Shown one piece after another: positions 53,847-61,988 of a stretch of 64,000 nt of DNA (position 1 is the first letter of the stretch; each line of letters begins with the position of its first letter). A model generated the notes under the pieces. That model did not search any database and had not been told where the DNA came from. It saw only the letters and a list, made by a program, of their open reading frames with translations. The position numbers and the translations under genes are program-made. Source of the DNA: Nonomuraea aurantiaca (GTDB lineage Bacteria > Actinomycetota > Actinomycetes > Streptosporangiales > Streptosporangiaceae); the NCBI RefSeq assembly GCF_020215705.1, contig NZ_JAIWNB010000001.1, forward strand, positions 868,001-932,000. Reading direction: 5' to 3'.

Positions 53847-54893
53847 CTACTGGATGAGGCTCTTGAACGGGTCGGTGTAGGTGCCGAACGGCTTTGGCGT
53901 GGCCGCCAGCGCCTTGTCCGCGTTGTCCTTGGTGACCAGCTCGACCGGGGACTTCACCTTGGGCGGCAGCGCCTTGCCCTTCGTGGCGGCCTGGCACGCC
54001 TCGACGCCCATCAGGCCCATCGCGTACGGGTACTGGGCGACGGTGCCGTCCAGCGTGCCGGCCTTGACCGCCTGGAGGGCGTCCTTGATGCCGTCGACGC
54101 TGATGACCTTGATCTGTCCCGCCTTGCCGGCGTTGGCGATGGCCCGCGCCACGCCGAGCCCCATGTCGTCGTTGGCGACGAAGAAGCCCCGCAGATCCGG
54201 CTGCGCGCGCATGACGTCGGTCGCGGCGGTGAGCGCGGTCTGGCGCTCCCAGTTCGCGGCGACGGTCTGGACGACCTTGAGATGGGGGCCGATGCCCTGC
54301 TGGAACCCCTCGACCCGGGCGCCGCTGGTGACGTCGCCCGCGATGCCGCCGATGACCGCGACGTCACCGGCGGGCACGAGCTCGCTCATCCGCTTGCCGG
54401 CCATCTTGCCGGCCTCGACGTTGTCCGTGCCGATGTAGGTGGCCAGCTTGACGTTGGCGCTGCCAGCGGCCCCGGCGTCGACCGGGCTGTCGATGTTGAC
54501 GATGGGCTTGTCCTGCGCGCCGATCTTGGCCAGGCCCTGGATGAGGTTGGTGCCGGTGATCGGGTTGACGACGAAGCAGGAGAAGGGCTGCCCGGCCAGG
54601 CCGTTGAGCTTGTCCGCCTGCCCGGTGGTGTCGGTGATGGAGTCGGCCGCCTGGACCGTGAGAGCCACGCCGCTCCCCTTGGCCTGGTCGTCCATCCCCT
54701 GCTTCATCGTCTGGAAGAAGGGATTGTCCAGCCCCTTGATCACCGCGGCGACGCTCGGAGCTTCGGCGGCGGCGGCGTTCTTGCCGGACGGCCCGGCGGA
54801 CACGCTGGAGCCGCAGGCTCCCAGAGCCAGCGTCCCGGCCGCCAGCGCGGCGGTGACCGCCGTCGCCCGCCTTCCCTGCGAGGTCATGTGCAT
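53847..54893 (-). CDS. Sugar ABC transporter substrate-binding lipoprotein
   Basis: 348 residues from ATG 54893 with AAAGGGG upstream. Lipoprotein signal with lipobox LGAC (Cys27), then a periplasmic-binding-protein type 1 fold: VIKGLDNPFFQTMKQGMDD, PITGTNLIQGLAKI, NIDSPVDAG, FFVANDDMGLGVARA, VISVDGIKDALQAVKAG, DGTVAQYPYAMG. Closest in style to allose/ribose/fructose binding proteins. First gene of the five-gene uptake operon, opposite the ROK regulator. Confidence 0.92.
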   Translation of the reverse strand: MHMTSQGRRATAVTAALAAGTLALGACGSSVSAGPSGKNAAAAEAPSVAAVIKGLDNPFFQTMKQGMDDQAKGSGVALTVQAADSITDTTGQADKLNGLAGQPFSCFVVNPITGTNLIQGLAKIGAQDKPIVNIDSPVDAGAAGSANVKLATYIGTDNVEAGKMAGKRMSELVPAGDVAVIGGIAGDVTSGARVEGFQQGIGPHLKVVQTVAANWERQTALTAATDVMRAQPDLRGFFVANDDMGLGVARAIANAGKAGQIKVISVDGIKDALQAVKAGTLDGTVAQYPYAMGLMGVEACQAATKGKALPPKVKSPVELVTKDNADKALAATPKPFGTYTDPFKSLIQ

Positions 54894-54954
54894 CGGATGC
54901 CCCTTTCGGCGTCGATGGGATGACCGTATGGCTACTTCTGAACTCTGACAACCC

Positions 54955-54981
54955 ATGTTTCGACTTTTTAAGTCGAAACAT
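54955..54981. promoter_or_regulatory. Perfect ROK operator between divergent genes
   Basis: ATGTTTCGACTT (54955-54966) and AAGTCGAAACAT (54970-54981) are exact inverse complements with a 3-base spacer. The site is 62 bases upstream of the binding-protein ATG and 43 bases upstream of the ROK ATG, placed to control both. Confidence 0.88.
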
Positions 54982-55023
54982 TCTTGACTTACGTGCACTC
55001 TCGGTCGCCGATAGAGTGGACTA

Positions 55024-56268
55024 ATGGCCATAACAGGCGTGTCCGCCTTGCGGATGGGAGTCAGCTCGGGCGAGATCCTCAGCCTGTTCCGCGACATCCC
55101 CGGCGGGCTCACGAAGGCCGACGTCATGCGGCGCACCGGCCTGTCGCGCACCACGGTCAACCAGCGCCTCGACGGGCTGCTCACCGCCGGGCTGCTCATC
55201 CCCGCGCCCACGGAGGCGCGCACGGGCGGCCGGCCCGCCGGTCAGTTCGTCGTCAACCGCGACCGGGGCGTGCTGCTGGTGGCCGACGTGGGCGCCACCG
55301 GCCTGCGCACCGCCGTGTGCGACCTGGGCGGGGAGGTGCGAGCGGAGCGGGACGTCCGCGCCGACGTGACCAGCGGCCCGGCGGCGATCCTGACGATCGT
55401 GTCCGGGCTGTTCGCCGAGCTGCTCGACGAACGCGGCCACCAGCCGGGCGACGTGCTCGGCATCGGCATCGACGTGCCCGGTCCCGTCGACTTCGCGAGC
55501 GGGCGGGTGGTCAGCCCGCCGATCATGACCGGCTGGGACCGCTTCGACATCCCGGGCTGGTTCACCGCCCGCTACAACTGCCCGGTGCTGGTCGACAAGG
55601 ACGTCAACGCGATGGCCTTCGGCGAGCAGCGCCTGCGCTACCCCGAGGTCCCGCACCTGCTCATGGTCAAGATCGGCACCGGTGTCGGCACCGGCCTCAT
55701 CGCGGGTGGCCAGGTGCACCGGGGCGCCGACGGCGCGGCCGGCGACATCGGCCACATCCAGGTCGTGGTCGACGACGTGGCCGAGCCGCCGCTCTGCCGG
55801 TGCGGCAACCTCGGCTGCGTGGAGGCCTACGCCGGGGGCTGGGCGCTCGTCCGCGATCTCCAGGCGGCGGACCGCGACGTCACCACCGTCGACGACGCCG
55901 TGGGGCTGATCCGCTCGGGCGACCTGGCCGCGGTACGCCTGGCGCGGCGCGCCGCCCGCATCCTCGGCGGCGCCATCGCCGACACCGTCAACCTGTTCAA
56001 CCCGCGCATCATCGCGATCGGCGGCCAGCTCGCGCACACCGACGAGCAGCTCTTCGCCGGCATCCGCGAGATCGTCTACCGGCGGTCACTGCCGCTGGCC
56101 ACCCGCAATCTCCAGATCGTCCGCAGCGACCTCGACCCCGACGCGGGCATACTCGGGCTCGCGCAGCTGCTCGTGGACGGGATCTACGCTCCCCAGCGGG
56201 TCCAGGAGCTCGTCGATCGCGGCGCGGCGGCCACCGAGATCATGCTCCCCGTCCCCGGGGGAGAATGA
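55024..56268 (+). CDS. ROK-family transcriptional regulator of the sugar operon
   Basis: 414 residues. N-terminal winged helix (GEILSLFRDIPGGLTKADVM, GLSRTTVNQRLDGLLTAGLL), then the ROK sugar-binding domain with ATP-site DVGATGLRTAV, KDVNAMAFGEQ, GTGVGTGLI, zinc motif LCRCGNLGCVEAYAG and GGAIADTVNLFNP. TAGAGT lies seven bases before ATG 55024 and no SD is present, so the message is probably leaderless. Expected to repress the divergent ABC operon and itself through the 27 bp dyad until the sugar binds. Confidence 0.92.
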   Translation: MAITGVSALRMGVSSGEILSLFRDIPGGLTKADVMRRTGLSRTTVNQRLDGLLTAGLLIPAPTEARTGGRPAGQFVVNRDRGVLLVADVGATGLRTAVCDLGGEVRAERDVRADVTSGPAAILTIVSGLFAELLDERGHQPGDVLGIGIDVPGPVDFASGRVVSPPIMTGWDRFDIPGWFTARYNCPVLVDKDVNAMAFGEQRLRYPEVPHLLMVKIGTGVGTGLIAGGQVHRGADGAAGDIGHIQVVVDDVAEPPLCRCGNLGCVEAYAGGWALVRDLQAADRDVTTVDDAVGLIRSGDLAAVRLARRAARILGGAIADTVNLFNPRIIAIGGQLAHTDEQLFAGIREIVYRRSLPLATRNLQIVRSDLDPDAGILGLAQLLVDGIYAPQRVQELVDRGAAATEIMLPVPGGE

Positions 56269-56271
56269 GAC

Positions 56272-56949
56272 ATGCGGAAATACGTGATCCTCGGCGTGCA
56301 GGGCAGCGGCAAGGGCACCCAGAGCACCCTGCTGGCCACCGACCTCGACCTCGTGCACATCAGCGTCGGCGACATCTTCCGCTGGCACGTCAAGAGCCAC
56401 ACCAAGCTCGGCGCCCAGGTCCGCCGCCTGGTCGCGGCCGGTGAGCTCGTGGGCGACGACCTGGTCGAGGACGTCGTCAGGGAGCGCCTCCAGCAGCACG
56501 ACTGGAACTACGGCTTCATCATCGACGGCTTCCCGCGCAGCCGGCGGCAGGCGGAGTTCTTCCTGGAGAGCTACGACATCGACGGCGTGATCCACCTCGA
56601 CCTGCCCGACGCGGAGGTGCGGCGCCGGGTGCTGGCCAGGCGGCTGTGCTCGCGCTGCGGGATGGACTACAACCTGATCGCCCACCGGCCCGCGACCGAG
56701 GGCAGGTGCGACGTGTGCGGGGGCGAGCTCGTCACCCGCGAGGACGACGCCCCGGACGCGCTCGCCACGCGGCTGCGCGAATACCACGACAAGATCGACC
56801 CGGTCGTGGAGCTGTTCCGCGGCAAGGAGTACGTCATGACGGTCGACGCCCGCGACGACAAGGCCACCGTCCAGCGCAACATCCGCGCCCGCCTGCACCT
56901 GCCGCCGTACGTCCCGGAAAAGTCAGGGCGCGGCGTCGCGGCCGAGTAG
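56272..56949 (+). CDS. adk: Adenylate kinase, zinc-type LID
   Basis: 225 residues. P-loop GVQGSGKGTQ, AMP-site HISVGDIFRWHVKSHTK, GFIIDGFPRSRRQAEFF, and a Cys4 LID (CSRCGMDYNL...GRCDVCGGEL). Converts AMP + ATP to 2 ADP. It starts three bases after the ROK stop and overlaps the end of the convergent acyl-CoA dehydrogenase gene. The main actinobacterial adk normally sits in the ribosomal-protein cluster and lacks the zinc Cys, so this is probably an accessory copy; AMP from the nearby acyl-CoA ligase, or the PAP/PAPS cycle of the sulfotransferase, are possible reasons. Confidence 0.88.
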   Translation: MRKYVILGVQGSGKGTQSTLLATDLDLVHISVGDIFRWHVKSHTKLGAQVRRLVAAGELVGDDLVEDVVRERLQQHDWNYGFIIDGFPRSRRQAEFFLESYDIDGVIHLDLPDAEVRRRVLARRLCSRCGMDYNLIAHRPATEGRCDVCGGELVTREDDAPDALATRLREYHDKIDPVVELFRGKEYVMTVDARDDKATVQRNIRARLHLPPYVPEKSGRGVAAE

Positions 56950-58062
56950 CTGCCGGGCGACCACCAGCTTGGTGATCTGGGCGGTGCCGTCGGCGATCTG
57001 CAGCGCGATCACGTCGCGCAGCCGCTGGGCCTGCCGCAGCTCCTCCGAGTAACCGGCCTGCCCGAACGTGAGCAGCGCCTGCTGGACGGCGTCCGCGGCC
57101 ATCCTCGGCACCCACCACTTGACCATGTTCGCCTCGGTCGTGTGCGGGAGCCCCTGGTCCTTGCGCCACAGCGCCTCGTAGCAGAGCGCCCTGCCGGCCC
57201 GCAGCTGCGTGGCGTACTCGACCAGGGGGAAGCTGAGTCCCTGGAAGGCGCCGAGCGGGCGGCCGAAGGCGCTGCGGGTGCGCGCCCGCTCCAGCGCGTC
57301 GTCGATCGCCGCCTGCGCGGTGCCCGTCGCCATCAACGCGATCAGCGCCCGCGAGTAGTCGAAGCCCCGCATGACCTGGACGAAGCCGAGGCCCTCGCCG
57401 CCCACGATCGTCTCGGGCCCGGTGCTCAGGCCGTCGAAGGTCAGGTGGGCACGGCCCACGGCGCGGTTGCCGAGGTCGGTGAACGCCTCCCGCTTCGCCG
57501 CGGCCAGGTCGGCGAGGAAGGCGGTGACGCCCCGCGCGCCCGGACCGCCCGTCCTGGCGAAGACCAGGCCGTGCGTGGCGGTCATGCCGAGCATGATCGA
57601 GGTCTTCTCGCCGTGCAGCAGCCAGGCTCCGTCCTGGGGAGTGGCGCGGAACTCGATGGCGGCGGCGTCCGAGCCGTGCTCGGGCTCCGTCAGGCAGATG
57701 GCCGGGATCAGCTCTCCCGAGGCCAGGGCGGGCAGCCAGGCGCCCCGCTGCTCCGGTGAGGCGTTGGCCTGGAGGATGTCGGCCACGAGCGCGGCGTTGA
57801 GCACCAGGTAGCAGCTGTTCACGTCGGCGCGGGCGAGCTCTTCGAGCACCAGGCCGGTGGTCACGGCGTCGGCGCCCGCGCCGCCGTACTCCTTGCGGAC
57901 GCGCAGGCCGAGCAGGCCCATGCGGGCCAGCTCGCCGGGCAGCTCGGGGCGCATGGCCGCGGCCCGGTCGTCGGACTGGTAGTGCGGGGCGAGGCGCTCG
58001 GCCGCGAAGTCGCGCACCCGGGCGCGCAGCCGCTCCTGCTCGTCGTCGAAGGCGAAGTCCAT
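56923..58062 (-). CDS. Acyl-CoA dehydrogenase, AliB-like
   Basis: 379 residues from ATG 58062 (MDFAFDDEQERLRARVRDF). Flavin-dependent alpha,beta-dehydrogenation of an acyl-CoA. Domains: helical N-domain, beta-domain with ICLTEPEHGSDAA and LLHGEKTSIMLGMTATHGLVFARTG, C-domain with ARTRSAFGRPLGAFQGLSFPL and LTFGQAGYSEE. The GEKTSI block resembles cyclohexanecarboxyl-CoA dehydrogenase (AliB). Two bases separate it from the ligase gene, whose product would supply its CoA ester. Confidence 0.9.
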   Translation of the reverse strand: MDFAFDDEQERLRARVRDFAAERLAPHYQSDDRAAAMRPELPGELARMGLLGLRVRKEYGGAGADAVTTGLVLEELARADVNSCYLVLNAALVADILQANASPEQRGAWLPALASGELIPAICLTEPEHGSDAAAIEFRATPQDGAWLLHGEKTSIMLGMTATHGLVFARTGGPGARGVTAFLADLAAAKREAFTDLGNRAVGRAHLTFDGLSTGPETIVGGEGLGFVQVMRGFDYSRALIALMATGTAQAAIDDALERARTRSAFGRPLGAFQGLSFPLVEYATQLRAGRALCYEALWRKDQGLPHTTEANMVKWWVPRMAADAVQQALLTFGQAGYSEELRQAQRLRDVIALQIADGTAQITKLVVARQLLGRDAAP

Positions 58063-58064
58063 GC

Positions 58065-59639
58065 TCAGCCCATCCGTTCGCGCAGCTCGAACTTCTGTAC
58101 CTTGCCCGAGGCCGTCTTCGGCAGCTCGGCGACGACCGTCAGGCGTTCCGGCCAGAACTGCCGGGCCATGCCGAGCCGTTCCAGATGCAGCTGTACGTCG
58201 GCGAGCGAGGGCGGTTCCCCGTCCGGGACGACGTAGGCGCACGCCCGCTCGCCGAGACGCTCGTCGGGGTAGGCCACCAGCGCGGCCTCCTTGATCCGCG
58301 GATGCCGCCACAGCGCGGCCTCCACCTCGACCACGGGGATCTTCTCCCCACCCCTGACGATCAGATCCTTGGCCCGGCCGGTGATCCGGATGCCGCCCTC
58401 GCCGTCGTCCCTGGCCAGGTCGCCCGTGTCGAACCAGCCGTCGCCGGTGAGGGACTCGGCGTACAGGTCGGGGCGTTTCCAGTAGCCCACGCACTGGTTC
58501 GCGCCGCGTACCTGCAAGCGGTCGCCGGCGATCCGGACCTGCATCCAGGGAGCGGGGCGGCCATCGGAGCGCGCGGCGAGATCCGGCGGGTCCTCGGGGC
58601 GGGTGATCGTGACCGTGGCGTTCTCCGTCATGCCCCACAGCGCGTACATGCGCACGCCGAGCACCTCGGCCGCCTCCTCCACGACCTTCGGCGGGATCGG
58701 CGACCCGCCGCACGCGAAGGAGTCGAGGGTCCGCAGGTCACGGGGCCGGGCGCGCTGCGCGGCGATGGCGTCGACCACGAACGTGGTGGCGCCCATGCCG
58801 AAGTTGACGCCCTCCGACTCGACCAGGCCGAGCATGACGTCCGGGTCCCACACGTCCTGGAACACCGCCCGGCCGCCGAGCTGGAGCGGCATCAGGAAGC
58901 AATAGAGGTAGCCGGCCTGGTGGGTGAGCGGCGAGCCCATGTGGACGACCAGATCCTCGTCCAGCCCGAGGGCCTCCGCCTCGGTGCGGATGCCGGCGTA
59001 CAGCGTGTTGTGGGTGTGCATCACGCCCTTGGGCTCGCCCGTCGTCCCCGAGGTGAACATCACCTGGGCCAGATCGTCGGGGTCCGCCTCCGGCTGGCCG
59101 AGCCGGACGTCGCCGCCGGACATGAAGACGTCGTCGAAGTCGAGCGGGCCGCCGCCGATGGTCACCGCGTGCCGCAGCGTCGGCACCTCCTTGGCGATCT
59201 CGGCGAGCATCCCGGCGTAGTCGAAGCCGCGGAACGACGCGGGCGCGACGCAGACCTTCGCTTCCGTACGTTCCAGCATGAAGCCGACCTCGCGTTTGCG
59301 CAGGATCGGGATGATGGGGTTGACCGCCGCGCCGACCCGCATGCAGGCCAGCGCGAGCGGCGGGAACTGCCACCAGTTCGGCAGCTGGAGCGCGACCACG
59401 TCGCCGGGGCCGACGCCCAGCTCGGTCAGGGCCCCGGCGAACCGCTCCACGAGTCGCGATAAATCCGCGTATGTCAGTTTGACCAGGTCGGCGGCGCCCG
59501 CCTGGTGCGCCGTGATCGCGACGCGGCCGGGGGAGCGCTCCACGGCCCGCCGGAGGTCGTCCAAGGGTGTGCCGTCCCGCCACCAGCCTTCGCGGTAGCA
59601 GTGCTCGGCGTTGCTTCGCCAGTTCACGGGTGCTCCCAT
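58065..59639 (-). CDS. AMP-forming acyl-CoA ligase, AliA/FadK-like
   Basis: 524 residues. ANL superfamily: phosphate loop FTSGTTGEPKGVMHTHN, A5 motif YALWGMTEN, A7 GWFDTGDLAR, A8 RITGRAKDLIVRGGEKI, C-terminal Lys in LPKTASGKVQKFEL. The N-terminal block QLPNWWQFPPLALACMRVGA is like cyclohexanecarboxylate-CoA ligase AliA and FadK. Activates a carboxylic acid as CoA ester; with the next gene it would give an unsaturated acyl-CoA. Starts seven bases after the sulfotransferase stop. Confidence 0.92.
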   Translation of the reverse strand: MGAPVNWRSNAEHCYREGWWRDGTPLDDLRRAVERSPGRVAITAHQAGAADLVKLTYADLSRLVERFAGALTELGVGPGDVVALQLPNWWQFPPLALACMRVGAAVNPIIPILRKREVGFMLERTEAKVCVAPASFRGFDYAGMLAEIAKEVPTLRHAVTIGGGPLDFDDVFMSGGDVRLGQPEADPDDLAQVMFTSGTTGEPKGVMHTHNTLYAGIRTEAEALGLDEDLVVHMGSPLTHQAGYLYCFLMPLQLGGRAVFQDVWDPDVMLGLVESEGVNFGMGATTFVVDAIAAQRARPRDLRTLDSFACGGSPIPPKVVEEAAEVLGVRMYALWGMTENATVTITRPEDPPDLAARSDGRPAPWMQVRIAGDRLQVRGANQCVGYWKRPDLYAESLTGDGWFDTGDLARDDGEGGIRITGRAKDLIVRGGEKIPVVEVEAALWRHPRIKEAALVAYPDERLGERACAYVVPDGEPPSLADVQLHLERLGMARQFWPERLTVVAELPKTASGKVQKFELRERMG

Positions 59640-59646
59640 CGGCGTG

Positions 59647-60564
59647 TCAGAGGCTCGTCAGGCGGTAGCCGTACCTGCTCATGAGCGGCAGCGCGGCGAG
59701 GGTGCTCAGCGCGACGCTCGAGGCCGGCAGGGCGGTGCGCCAGGCGTCGTCGGGCCTGATGGCCACGGGCCCGGTGCGCAGCCGGTCGGGATTGCCGGTC
59801 ACGGTGTGGTTGACGCCGAGCCGGGCGGTGTCGCCGTCGAGCACCGGGCCGGGCGGCGGGAGACCCGCCCACGCCATGACCTGGCCGATCGTCTCGGCGG
59901 GCCGCGCGGCGAAGTCCTCGTACCTGAGCCTGAGGCACCTGCCGGGATAGGCGCGCGCGATCCACTCCGACGCCGCGTTGAAGCCGGTCCAGTACGCGCT
60001 GCTGCGCAGGGGGCTCATGGCCGGGATGTAGCCCTTGGCGCGGTGCCAGGAGTAGGCGGTCGCCCTGGGGTCGCGCACCATGTGCAGCACCTGGGGCCGC
60101 AGGTCGGGCAGGCCCATGAGGTGGGCCGCCTCGGCGGGGAACTTGGAGGTGTCGACGATCACCTCGGCGTCCAGCGCCGCGCCGATCGCGGTGTAGAGCC
60201 GCCGCTTGACCTCGCTGATCCGCCGCACGTCGCGCGGCGGCCGGGCCAGGCCCCGTGCCTCGCGCAGCCGCTCCTGGGTGAAGCGGGTGCGCAGGCGGGC
60301 GTTGTGCAGGCCGATCATCTCCGCTGCGAGCGAGTGGCCGTCCAGCTCGCGTAGCACCTGCCGCCACACGTCGCAGTCCTGCAGGTCCTTGCCGCAGCCG
60401 CAGGTGCTGTTGGTGCCGGTGCCGAGCACACCGTTGGACCACAGGTAGTTGAGCTCGCCCACGTGCGCGACGCCCGGCAGTTCGTTGAGCAGGTTGCCGA
60501 GCAGCGTGCTGCCCGATCTGCACCAGCCCGTGACGTAGAGCACTCGCGGCGCCGCGGGGGTCAT
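59647..60564 (-). CDS. PAPS-dependent sulfotransferase
   Basis: 305 residues from ATG 60564 (MTPAAPRVLYVTGWCRSG). 5'-phosphosulfate loop GWCRSGSTLLGNLL near residue 14 and 3'-phosphate motif LHMVRDPRATAYSWHR in the middle define the family; LRLRYEDFAARPAETI follows as usual. A Cys cluster CGCGKDLQDCDVW near residue 56 is common in actinobacterial members. Transfers sulfate to a hydroxyl or amine. Within this operon a tailoring step on a secondary metabolite is likely. Overlaps the aminotransferase stop by four bases. Confidence 0.9.
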   Translation of the reverse strand: MTPAAPRVLYVTGWCRSGSTLLGNLLNELPGVAHVGELNYLWSNGVLGTGTNSTCGCGKDLQDCDVWRQVLRELDGHSLAAEMIGLHNARLRTRFTQERLREARGLARPPRDVRRISEVKRRLYTAIGAALDAEVIVDTSKFPAEAAHLMGLPDLRPQVLHMVRDPRATAYSWHRAKGYIPAMSPLRSSAYWTGFNAASEWIARAYPGRCLRLRYEDFAARPAETIGQVMAWAGLPPPGPVLDGDTARLGVNHTVTGNPDRLRTGPVAIRPDDAWRTALPASSVALSTLAALPLMSRYGYRLTSL

Positions 60565-61793
60565 CGGCTCGCGGTCCGTCCGGCGAGCGCACTCTGGGCG
60601 GCGGCTTTTCTGACGGCGGTCACCAGACGGTCGCAGTCGGCCAGGTCCAGGTTCGCCGAGAGCGGGATGTCGATCGCCTCGCTGACATAGCGGGCCGACG
60701 TCGGGAAGAGGCTCCGCGCGGCCTCCGGGTTGTCGCCGAGCAGGAAGTGCCAGTTCCAAAAGGCGCGTACGTTGACGTCGTCGCGGTCGCCCAGCGCGCG
60801 GGCGTCCACCCCCTCGGCCGCGACGGCCTCGGCGAAGGCGACGCACTCCCGCGGCGTGGCCCCCGGCAGCCGGAAGACCAGCGCCTCCCCGAGGTAGGCG
60901 CCCGGCGCCACCGGCTGCCGCAGCGCGATCCCGTCGAGGTCCGCCAGCCGCTCGGCCACGTAGTCGTAGTTGCGGCGATGGGCGGCCAGCCGGTCGGGCA
61001 GCCGGTGGAGCAGGGCCCCGGCCAGCGCCGCCCTGATCTCGTCCATGCGGAAGCTGAAGATGGGGAACGCCCGGTCGTCGACGTCCGGGACCTTGCCGGG
61101 GAAGTGGCGGGCCATCCGGCCTTCGTAGGCGCCGCTGTAGACCACCGCGCGGGCGTACGCCTCGGGGTCGTCGGTGAGCAGGAACCCGCCTTCGCCGGTG
61201 TTGAGCGACTTGTCGGACTGGGTGCTGAAGGCGCCGAAGTGGCCGAACGTACCCAGGTAGCGGCCGTCGAGCCGCGCGCCGAGGGCGGGCACCGCGTCCT
61301 CGACCACCAAGGCGCCGTACTCCTCCGCCAGTCGGCATATTTCCGGCATGTCGCTGGCGAAGCCGCGCATGTGCACCACGACGACCGCCTTGGCGCCCTC
61401 GTCGAAGACCCGGCGCAGGTCGCGCACGTCCAGGTGGAGGTTCTCGTCGCACTCCACGAGCACCGGCCGGTGCCCGGCGAGCAGGATCGCGCTCGGCGTG
61501 GCCGCGAAGGTGAACGCGGGACAGGCGATCGGCGAGCCGGCGGGCAGCTGGAGCGCGAGCAGGCTCAGGGTGATCGCGGTGGTGCCGCTGGCGCAGGCCA
61601 GCGCGTGCCGGGCGCCGAACACCTCGCACAGCCGCCGTTCGAAGAGCCCGGTAAATGTCTCCTCGTGCGGCCGGAAATCGTAACGGAAGAACAACTGGGC
61701 GCGCAGCGCCTCGATCGCCGCGGCGAGGTCCTCCGGGCTGAGGAAGACATCGCCCTTGTCATAAGTGGGCCAGGTGGTCAGAGGTGGATTCAC
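60561..61793 (-). CDS. DegT/DnrJ/EryC1/StrS-family aminotransferase
   Basis: 410 residues. PLP enzyme fold: ALACASGTTAITLSLLALQL, VPALGARLDGRYLG, and the PLP Lys in AFSTQSDKSLNTGEGGFLL. These enzymes aminate keto-sugars or cyclitols in antibiotic and surface-glycan pathways. It is the first gene of the aminotransferase-sulfotransferase-ligase-dehydrogenase operon, so the product may be an amino sugar, aminocyclitol or amino acid-like unit. Confidence 0.9.
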   Translation of the reverse strand: MNPPLTTWPTYDKGDVFLSPEDLAAAIEALRAQLFFRYDFRPHEETFTGLFERRLCEVFGARHALACASGTTAITLSLLALQLPAGSPIACPAFTFAATPSAILLAGHRPVLVECDENLHLDVRDLRRVFDEGAKAVVVVHMRGFASDMPEICRLAEEYGALVVEDAVPALGARLDGRYLGTFGHFGAFSTQSDKSLNTGEGGFLLTDDPEAYARAVVYSGAYEGRMARHFPGKVPDVDDRAFPIFSFRMDEIRAALAGALLHRLPDRLAAHRRNYDYVAERLADLDGIALRQPVAPGAYLGEALVFRLPGATPRECVAFAEAVAAEGVDARALGDRDDVNVRAFWNWHFLLGDNPEAARSLFPTSARYVSEAIDIPLSANLDLADCDRLVTAVRKAAAQSALAGRTASR

Positions 61794-61988
61794 CGGTCCC
61801 TCGAATCTCTTGATGCAAATAACGTGAGCTATTGGCCGGGTAGTGAATTACACGATGGACCTGAGAGCGCGCGTCGGACCTAAGAGCCGACTATCGCGGC
61901 AAGTCCCCGGAAAGGCAACCCCCCTCGCGTGTGTCACAAATGCGTGATAAGCCGTCGAAGAACCTCGACCTGAGAAAGGAACGAGCCA
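61794..61988. promoter_or_regulatory. Divergent promoter region of the biosynthetic genes
   Basis: 195 bases between the divergent aminotransferase and oxidase genes, locally A/T-richer (61805-61850, 61925-61960). SD AAAGGAA (61974-61980) serves the GTG at 61989. No clear palindromic operator was found. Confidence 0.45.

Noticed and set aside
59647..61629. 660-codon minus-strand frame joining sulfotransferase to upstream sequence
   Set aside because: The N-terminal ~350 codons are an out-of-frame reading of the aminotransferase; the real sulfotransferase starts at 60564 with the family N-terminus.
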